Positions 57,696 through 64,000 of a DNA stretch of 64,000 nucleotides are shown one piece after another. The position numbers and the translations under genes were made by a program. Origin of the DNA: Ustilago trichophora (taxonomy: Eukaryota; Basidiomycota; Ustilaginomycetes; Ustilaginales; Ustilaginaceae); the NCBI GenBank assembly GCA_900323505.1, contig OOIN01000001.1:2418001-2482000 (forward strand), given 5' to 3'. A model generated the notes under the pieces. It did no database searches. It was not told where the DNA came from and was given only the letters and a program-made list of their open reading frames with translations. The number at the start of each line of letters is the position of its first letter. Positions within the stretch are counted from its first letter, which is position 1.

Positions 57696-59567
57696 ATGGC
57701 TTCTCCACAGATCCGTGAGACGACTGTGTCAGCACCAGGTAAGGTGCTCGTAGCGGGTGGCTACCTTGTCCTCGATCCGGCGTATCCAGGTCTGGTCGTC
57801 TCCACTTCGTCACGCTTCTACTGCCACGCACAATCCCAAGCTTCGTCTGCATCGCAAGGGAGCGCAGGCGAATCGACTTGCACCATCACCGTACGCTCAC
57901 CCCAATTCGTCGACGCTGTCTGGGTTTATCGAGCATCAATAGTGAAAGACGGTCAAGGCAAGCAGCATTGGATCACCGAGCAGACCGCCGACTCTCGGGA
58001 AAAGGCGGGTCGCAATCCGTTCGTCTCGCTTGCTCTCGCCTACACCCTCCGCCTTGCAGCAGAGCTCAAGGGCCCCGATGAGGTCGAGGCACTCTTCCAA
58101 CGCACCGGTCCAGCAGGCATTGAAATCACTGTAGCCGCCGACAACGACTTTTACTCGCAACGAGACACCCTCAATCTCCCAGAAGGAACAGCACCGACGG
58201 TGGATCAGCTGAAGAACCTTCCACCCTTCTCGCCTCAAAAGTGCCGCATCGGAGATGTGCACAAGACCGGCCTCGGCTCGAGTGCAGCCATGACCACTTC
58301 GCTCGTTGCTTGCTTCCTCCTCCACTTGCAAGCCGTCATCCCCAATGGTCCTAACTCGATCGAGACAGAGGACTTGGCTTTAATTCACAACCTCGCACAA
58401 CTGGCTCACTGTGCAGCGCAAGGCAAGATCGGGTCCGGATTTGATGTCAGCGCCGCTATCTGGGGAAGTCAGCTCTATCGACGCTTCGAGCCCAAGGTGT
58501 TGCAAGCCTGCCTTGACGAGGGCGAGAAGGTCGTCACAGAAGGAGAGGAGGCGCAAGAGCAGCGTGATGCAAGGCTTGCAGCAAGGATTGAGCTGTTGCC
58601 TGTGCTAGATCCCTACAACCCGCTCTGGAAAGCATCACCCCTCTCGCAAGCCGGTGATTCGCAATCTACCGCCACAGAAGGCCTCGCCGTCTCGGAGAGT
58701 CACAGCGTACCCAAGCCCGCGCCTCTGCAGCTACCTCCTGGCCTCGATCTTCTCTTGGCTGATGTCGACGCTGGATCCAACACCCCTAGTTTGGTTTCCA
58801 AGGTGCTTTCATGGAGGAAGGAGAAGCCGGAATGGGCCAAGCAGCTATACAACGTTATCGCCTCCTCCAACCAAGGCCTCGCTGACAACTTGCTGCGATT
58901 ACGATTGCTGCACGCTTCTGACGCTTCTGCCTACGATGCGCTTGTAGACTCGGCCGCAGCACAGCTCTCAACGGAATGGGATGCCGTGCTCAAGACCTTA
59001 CCCGCCGAAGCAGACGAGGGCCAGGAGGTCGAAGCTGATGCATCTGCTGTCGATCTCCGGGTCACACCTCGCACGGTTCTGCAGGCGCTTATCGACGTCC
59101 GCAACAGCCTTCGATCGATCCGCGCTGGTATGCGAGAACTTGGCAACCGTGCCGGCGTCCCCATCGAGCCTCCTGAGATCGGCAGCCTGATCAAGAAGAT
59201 CAGCGACGAAGTGCCAGGTGTTGTTGGTGGAAGCATCCCCGGCGCTGGTGGATTTGATGCATTCTACATCATTTACCTCAAGAGCGCAGATAGCCCACGC
59301 GACCTCTCGCAGCTCTGGAGCCAGATCCACAGCGCGAAGGAGGAAGCCGAGTCCAAGCTCACGCTCGGTCCCTTGCTGTCTCGCGCGGGCGGAGCAAAGA
59401 CGACATCAGATGACGCCTCAGACGAGCCGAACGCTGCCGAGGAATCGAACGCCGTCACTGAGCTGCTGAAGAAGCTGAAAGCATCCGAGCATGCGGGTCA
59501 GGACTTTGGTCTTCGTCTGGAGAGGACGGAGGATGTCAAGGGCCTGAAGGAGGCTCTTGTCAGATGA
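57696..59567 (+). CDS. ERG8: Phosphomevalonate kinase ERG8
   Basis: GHMP-family kinase that converts 5-phosphomevalonate to 5-diphosphomevalonate in the mevalonate pathway towards isoprenoids and ergosterol. 623 residues, one exon. The N-terminal strand-loop SAPGKVLVAGGYLVLDPAYPG is the family start. The ATP-binding GHMP motif KTGLGSSAAMTTSLV is at about residues 188-202. QGKIGSGFDVSAAIWGS follows, then the C-terminal motif GGSIPGAGGFDAFYIIYL at about 508-525. An insertion of Ala/Glu-rich character near the C-terminus makes it longer than the yeast enzyme. The frame is open 69 bp upstream, but the ATG at 57696 (MASPQIRETTVSAPGK) has a good context and matches the family start. Confidence 0.94.
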   Translation: MASPQIRETTVSAPGKVLVAGGYLVLDPAYPGLVVSTSSRFYCHAQSQASSASQGSAGESTCTITVRSPQFVDAVWVYRASIVKDGQGKQHWITEQTADSREKAGRNPFVSLALAYTLRLAAELKGPDEVEALFQRTGPAGIEITVAADNDFYSQRDTLNLPEGTAPTVDQLKNLPPFSPQKCRIGDVHKTGLGSSAAMTTSLVACFLLHLQAVIPNGPNSIETEDLALIHNLAQLAHCAAQGKIGSGFDVSAAIWGSQLYRRFEPKVLQACLDEGEKVVTEGEEAQEQRDARLAARIELLPVLDPYNPLWKASPLSQAGDSQSTATEGLAVSESHSVPKPAPLQLPPGLDLLLADVDAGSNTPSLVSKVLSWRKEKPEWAKQLYNVIASSNQGLADNLLRLRLLHASDASAYDALVDSAAAQLSTEWDAVLKTLPAEADEGQEVEADASAVDLRVTPRTVLQALIDVRNSLRSIRAGMRELGNRAGVPIEPPEIGSLIKKISDEVPGVVGGSIPGAGGFDAFYIIYLKSADSPRDLSQLWSQIHSAKEEAESKLTLGPLLSRAGGAKTTSDDASDEPNAAEESNAVTELLKKLKASEHAGQDFGLRLERTEDVKGLKEALVR

Positions 59568-59955
59568 TTGCATGACAAGAGGACTATCTGTTCAGCTTGA
59601 TACCCTGCTATCCGTGAATCATTACCTGGATGTTGCTTGCTCTGAACATACAATGACTCCTCGAAGAGACTGAACACAGATCTGAGAGGATTTGGCTTGT
59701 GAGATGTCTGCTCGATTCAAGGTGGAACCTCATGCTCAAGTTGAGCTTGAGTCATGTCTGAAGCTGAAAGATTTGAAATTGCCTCGTGGCACGCGACCCG
59801 TAAAGTGCAACACGAAATTTGGAAGTGTTGGTCTCTGCGCAATCAAAAGCAGAGGGTTGCTTGTCAGGGTCTTCATGTCCCTCCAGTGCACACAACACCA
59901 TAATCCTTCCACATCTATCGAATGCGTGCCATCGATAGCACCATGACAAGACACG
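59568..59955. other. ERG8-TERT intergenic region
   Basis: 388 bp between codirectional genes; it must hold the ERG8 3' end and the TERT promoter. It contains the start of a short frame that overlaps the TERT start codon. Confidence 0.6.
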
Positions 59956-59981
59956 ATGGACTCAAGTCACTCAAGCGCTGA
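59922..59981 (+). promoter_or_regulatory. Upstream ORF overlapping the TERT start codon
   Basis: A 19-codon frame with in-frame ATGs at 59922 and 59943 ends at TGA 59979-59981, beyond the TERT ATG at 59956 and in another frame. The second ATG has A at -3. If these ATGs are in the mRNA, ribosomes starting there would miss the TERT start, so expression would be damped. Confidence 0.45.
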
Positions 59982-62900
59982 TGCGCGCTGCTCTGTTCTC
60001 GTCCGACACTTTGCTCAAGTCGTTCCGCTGTTGACCTTTGTCCGCGAGTGCTTTGGCGTCGAAGCAGCTGCATCGAGTTCCAAGCAGTCATGCGGGCTAT
60101 CAGACGAGCAGTGGAGACGTCTCGACGGGACTCTCGTCGGCATTGATGCTTCGGTATCCGGCTACCCCATCAGACCACTAGCAAGCGATCGAGGCCCTCA
60201 GAGCCAGACTGGTGTACACGGCACCTTACACGAGGCTGTGCAGGAGGCACAGCTGCAGATCCTAGCCAATGCATCTGCACGAGGCCCTTCCGCAACAAAA
60301 GGCAAGCAAGAAGCTTCGAACAACGTTCTGCTAAAAGGATATCGTCGTCCTGATGACCGCCTGGAATCCTTCCGCATCACATCGACCGGCCGACCGGGCC
60401 TGATTAATCTTTACCCGAATTCGATGGTCACTGCCCTGGTCCTCGAGAAAGAGTGGCGTTATCTCTTCGGACAAGTTGGCGCAGAGAGGTTCATCTGGCT
60501 GCTAGTGCATACGAGCATCTTTGTTCCGCTGCTGCGGCATGGTGCCGATGGGACTTGTTTCGTCCAGCTTACCGGCGCTGCACTCAGTGAGCGGCCTTCG
60601 AACAAGGGTTCGGCGACCGCGGTCGAAGATGCAGGCGAAAACAACAGGGTCAGTCTCAAGCGCAAGCACGAGGTAGCCACATTGCATGGAGGCCCAGCTC
60701 TAGAGGTAGGCCTCGCCAGGCATGCCACTCTAGGCAAGCGAGCTAGAACATTCGATCGGGTCGATTCGAGAATCAGTGTGCGGTCGACAACCTCTGGGCC
60801 TGACCTCGATAACGTCCGCGGAAGAGTCACGACTGGCCACATTGTCGATAGGAAGCCATCTGAGATCGTCATCGTCCGAAGCCGAATGTTCTACGCTCGC
60901 TGCTCGAGGAACAAACCTGGCAGAGTCGAAGTCGGGCTCCCCACCGTTCACGTCTTGCCTCGTTCAGCCTCTGCAAAGGAGCTCGACAAAGTACTACCCA
61001 GCTCCACTGCATCCTCCAGCACATCGTATCGCAGTAGGACTCCTGCGAAGAGCCTCTCCATCGACGGTAAGCAGGATCTCAAGTCGCACGAAGCCATCTT
61101 TCATGACCGACGAACGCGACATCTGGCCAAGTATGTCTTTCCGCGCCAGTTCGGCCTGCACAACGTCTTCACTGGCGCTCGTGACTTCGATACCAGTACG
61201 CAGCCATTCAGAGACTACACGGTCAGAGAGGTCGAGATCAAAGCGCTTGGTGCCAAGCGCACGCCTAAGGCGCTCAGACCAGCACTTCCAGTGCTAGCAA
61301 AGATCCTGTCAAGGCACGACAAGCTCAACTACAGAGCTTTGCTCAATCGATGCTGTCCATCGAGAGTGCCGAAGGGCAGATTGACGGCACAGGAGCGCCA
61401 ACAGATCGTGGAGGATCTGGCGGAGGTCGAGGTGTTGGAACCTAGCATGTGCCAAGATGAGTCGGTAAAGAATACACCGAAGGCGAAGGGTCGCACTGCG
61501 TTAGAAATGTCAACGCAGACCAATGTCCTGCAGCCACAAAGTCATGCGGACAAGACAGCGGCGAAAGCAACCGTTAGATTAGCGCCACCAGCACAACCCA
61601 AGCCTAGGTATACCAATTATGCTGTCCCGACCACCGGTCAGGTGGTCCACTTTATCACACTGGCCATCAAATCTCTCCTTCCCCGCGACGTGTTCGGGTC
61701 GTTGCACAACCAGAAGCTTGTCCTTAACACCGTCGGTGACTTTGTCCGATTGCGCAGATACGAATCCTTCAACTTGCACCAGATCGCCCAGTCCTTCCGC
61801 TTCACCGACGTCGATTGGGCACTGCCTCAACGTGCAGTATCTCGCAAGCGTCGCTTGACACGCCAAGAAGCAGAAGATCGAAAGAAGCTCGTCCTCGAGC
61901 TGCTGTACTGGCTTTTTGACGGACTCGTCATCCCGCTCCTTCGAACCACGTTCTACATCACCGAGACGGCTGCCTACAGGAACAAGGTGCTGTACTTTCG
62001 TCAGGATGACTGGCATGTACTCTCCCGACCAGTGCTGGGCCAGCTGAAGGAGACCATCTTCGAACCACTCACAAGGGCTGAAGCGCTTTCGATGATGTCT
62101 TCTCGCAAGCTCGGGTACTCGCACGTTCGTCTCCTGCCCAAGGAGACGGGTGTCCGACCCATCGTCAACTTGCGCCGGAGAAGTACGAAGCAGGTACACA
62201 CGGATCAGCAGGCCTCGCAATCTGACGGCAACAAGACCAAAGCCAGAACGAAGGCAAATCTGGCGAGCGCAAAGCAGAAGAAGGAGTCGCTCATCCTCGG
62301 ACAGTCGATCAACTACATCCTGCAGTCCGTCTTTCACATTCTGACCTACGAGAAGAATCGGATGCTGACTGGAACGAATCAAAGCGAAGGCGACGGCGAC
62401 GGCTGGGAAGACGAAAAGAGCGTCGGCGGCGGTGAAGCCAATGAAGGCATCCTCTCGAGCTCGGTCTTTGGCCCGAATGAGATCTACACGCAGCTCAGAA
62501 TGTTCAAGCAGCGACTGCAGCAGGATCAGACACGACCGAGTGGGTCAGCGAAAAAGAAGCTGTACTTTATCAAGGTCGATGTGAGATGCGCCTTCGACTC
62601 GATTGATCAGGGAAAGCTGCTTCAAATCATCGAGAAAATCCTTTGCAAGAGCCGTGAGCAGGAGACAGAAGGGTATCGCATCCACCGTTTCGCCAAAGTC
62701 ATGCCTTCTGCCAATCACGATGCCAGAGCATCGGCGAGCATCGTGAGTGCGCCCCGGGGGAACGCTACAAAACGCGAGTTTGTTCGACTCGCACGGCCAG
62801 ACTCGGAGCATATCGACTTTTTCGACCTCGCCTCTTCCCTCGCTGTCGCACTGCACGATATCGTGTTTGTGGACAGCGTGTCGTATCGCTATGAATCGAC

Positions 62901-64000
62901 ATCGCTAGTCCTCAAATTGCTGAGACAGCATATCACGGAAAATCTCATCAAGATCGGAAAGGAGTTCTACCGGCAGCGAGTTGGCATTCCACAGGGGTCG
63001 AGCCTGTCGACGCTGCTCTGTAGTTTCTTCTACGCCGATATGGAGAGCCAGAACCCCTTTCTGAGTAGTCTTCGTTCGGGGAACGCTCAAGGTAGAACAA
63101 GCCTGCTGATGCGCTACACGGATGACTTTCTGCTGATCACAACCAGCAAGCGTCAAGCCAAGAAATTCTATGATGTCATGCGCAAAGGGCATCCTGAATA
63201 CGGATGCTTCATCAGCGCCGAAAAGACCCTGACGAACTTCGATCTGCTCGACGCAAGCACCACAGCCGGGCCTTTGATACCTAGAATCTATGGCCAAGAC
63301 TTTCCGTGGTGCGGTCTCACCATCAGCACAAAGGACCTTGGCGTGTCGACCGACTTGGCTCGCTATGCCGGTATCGACATCCGCGACACGCTGACAGTCG
63401 AATACTGCCGTCGACCAGGGGCAGCTTTGGTGGAAAAGATGATCCAGTCGGTGAAATCTCGCTGCCACATCCTGTTCACCGATACAGCACTGAACGGAGA
63501 TAAGAGGGTATATACCAACATCTACTCGAGCTTCCTCGTCGCCGCTCTCAAGCTCACCGCCTATCTTGGAGAGTTGAAACGATTCAAAGTCACTTTTACG
63601 GCAGAGTATCTGTTCAGTGCGATCCATAGGCTGATCAGATTTACGAGCAGATATATCGGGTCTCGCGCTGCTAGTGCTGATGCAAAGCTGAAAGCAATGG
63701 GCTCGAAGAGCAAAAAGGCAGTCCGAACTCCTAAGCCAGGCATCAGGGGAAGGAGGAGGAGAACTGCTTCCTGGAGAGTAAGCTGTACGGTCCAGCCGCG
63801 CTATGTCCACTGGCTAGGATATTCAGCCTTTTTGGTCGTTCTGTCTCGGCAAGGGCCCAGCCGAAGAGACAATACAGAATCTCGTGGCCCCTATATCCGC
63901 AGCCTAGACAACCAGACGAGGCAGTCGCTGGTCAGTATGATCGAAGAGAGCGCCCAGCACACATCGCATGCTGCTGCAAGGAGAAAATTGGGTGGAGTCG
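59956..64000 (+). CDS. TERT: Telomerase reverse transcriptase (3' end beyond window)
   Basis: Catalytic subunit of telomerase. The frame is open for 1,348 codons to the window edge with no intron needed, so only a short C-terminal piece should be missing. An in-frame stop at 59944 fixes ATG 59956 as the start. TEN domain at about 145-220 (PNSMVTALVLEKEWRYLFGQ, CFVQLTG). CP motif at about 380-405 (IFHDRRTRHLAKYVFPRQFG). RNA-binding QFP/T region at about 560-680 (DFVRLRRYESFNLHQIAQSF, YWLFDGLVIPLLRTTFYITE). RT motifs: 1-2 (HVRLLPKETGVRPIVNLRR, about 725-743), A with Asp875 (KVDVRCAFDSID), B' (GIPQGSSLSTLLCSFF, about 1010), C with Asp1056-Asp1057 (MRYTDDFLLIT), E (FPWCGLTI, about 1115). All three catalytic Asp are present. 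A basic insert (GIRGRRRRTASWR) lies in the thumb domain. Confidence 0.97.
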   Translation, partial: MDSSHSSADARCSVLVRHFAQVVPLLTFVRECFGVEAAASSSKQSCGLSDEQWRRLDGTLVGIDASVSGYPIRPLASDRGPQSQTGVHGTLHEAVQEAQLQILANASARGPSATKGKQEASNNVLLKGYRRPDDRLESFRITSTGRPGLINLYPNSMVTALVLEKEWRYLFGQVGAERFIWLLVHTSIFVPLLRHGADGTCFVQLTGAALSERPSNKGSATAVEDAGENNRVSLKRKHEVATLHGGPALEVGLARHATLGKRARTFDRVDSRISVRSTTSGPDLDNVRGRVTTGHIVDRKPSEIVIVRSRMFYARCSRNKPGRVEVGLPTVHVLPRSASAKELDKVLPSSTASSSTSYRSRTPAKSLSIDGKQDLKSHEAIFHDRRTRHLAKYVFPRQFGLHNVFTGARDFDTSTQPFRDYTVREVEIKALGAKRTPKALRPALPVLAKILSRHDKLNYRALLNRCCPSRVPKGRLTAQERQQIVEDLAEVEVLEPSMCQDESVKNTPKAKGRTALEMSTQTNVLQPQSHADKTAAKATVRLAPPAQPKPRYTNYAVPTTGQVVHFITLAIKSLLPRDVFGSLHNQKLVLNTVGDFVRLRRYESFNLHQIAQSFRFTDVDWALPQRAVSRKRRLTRQEAEDRKKLVLELLYWLFDGLVIPLLRTTFYITETAAYRNKVLYFRQDDWHVLSRPVLGQLKETIFEPLTRAEALSMMSSRKLGYSHVRLLPKETGVRPIVNLRRRSTKQVHTDQQASQSDGNKTKARTKANLASAKQKKESLILGQSINYILQSVFHILTYEKNRMLTGTNQSEGDGDGWEDEKSVGGGEANEGILSSSVFGPNEIYTQLRMFKQRLQQDQTRPSGSAKKKLYFIKVDVRCAFDSIDQGKLLQIIEKILCKSREQETEGYRIHRFAKVMPSANHDARASASIVSAPRGNATKREFVRLARPDSEHIDFFDLASSLAVALHDIVFVDSVSYRYESTSLVLKLLRQHITENLIKIGKEFYRQRVGIPQGSSLSTLLCSFFYADMESQNPFLSSLRSGNAQGRTSLLMRYTDDFLLITTSKRQAKKFYDVMRKGHPEYGCFISAEKTLTNFDLLDASTTAGPLIPRIYGQDFPWCGLTISTKDLGVSTDLARYAGIDIRDTLTVEYCRRPGAALVEKMIQSVKSRCHILFTDTALNGDKRVYTNIYSSFLVAALKLTAYLGELKRFKVTFTAEYLFSAIHRLIRFTSRYIGSRAASADAKLKAMGSKSKKAVRTPKPGIRGRRRRTASWRVSCTVQPRYVHWLGYSAFLVVLSRQGPSRRDNTESRGPYIRSLDNQTRQSLVSMIEESAQHTSHAAARRKLGGV

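Noticed and set aside
61579..63810. Minus-strand frames of 267 and 301 codons opposite TERT
   Set aside because: Antisense to conserved RT motifs on the plus strand.
1..64000. CRISPR arrays, integrases, phage or biosynthetic gene clusters
   Set aside because: None present; the window is ordinary eukaryotic chromosomal DNA with fungal genes.

Overview
This is a 64 kb stretch of fungal nuclear DNA, most likely from a smut fungus (Ustilaginomycotina, Basidiomycota). The grounds are long, mostly intron-poor GC-rich genes, short GT-AG introns with GTAAGT/GTGAGT donors in the small housekeeping genes, a dispersed 5S rRNA gene, TTAGGG-type telomere sequence, and a gene set typical of Ustilaginales. 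The species cannot be fixed from the sequence alone. Nothing looks bacterial or viral, and no intact transposon was seen.

Layout, left to right. 1-5,760 holds housekeeping genes: the 3' part of the ribosome-export GTPase LSG1, mitochondrial ribosomal protein IMG2/mL49, the translocon subunit SSS1/Sec61-gamma (five exons, one only 5 nt long) and ribosomal protein RPL35/uL29 (first exon contributes only the ATG). 6,660-10,720 is one 1,351-residue, single-membrane-span, disordered protein of unknown function. 12,330-13,450 has the spliceosomal SF3b5 gene, a short interstitial telomere tract and a 5S rRNA gene on the minus strand. 14,176-18,461 has a GHSLG lipase-like hydrolase and a Zn(II)2Cys6 transcription factor with a polyglutamine tract. 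18,462-26,009 is a 7.5 kb stretch without a convincing gene.

26,010-31,715 is the INO80 chromatin-remodelling ATPase. After a 3.5 kb gene-free stretch comes a DDR48-like Asn/Ser/Gly/Tyr repeat protein with a TATA box and a stress element, then a 55-bp inverted repeat, the recombination mediator SWI5, the peroxisomal docking protein PEX14, Rab GDI, and an NVJ2/TEX2-type lipid-transfer protein with PH and SMP domains. 47,893-50,007 encodes a SET domain fused to a Tad3-type tRNA adenosine deaminase subunit. 50,440-52,451 is a bHLH factor with an unusually long loop. A 5.2 kb non-coding stretch carries a GTAC-rich minisatellite, followed by phosphomevalonate kinase ERG8 and a nearly complete telomerase reverse transcriptase (TERT) running off the right edge.

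The genes are not a pathway cluster. They are a normal eukaryotic mixture in which genome-maintenance functions (INO80, SWI5, TERT) and translation functions (LSG1, RPL35, IMG2, 5S rRNA, Tad3) recur. The points most worth a second look are the Sec61-gamma micro-exon, the SET-Tad3 fusion, the telomere-template-like tract downstream of SF3b5, the 55-bp inverted repeat, and the two long gene-free stretches upstream of transcription factor genes.
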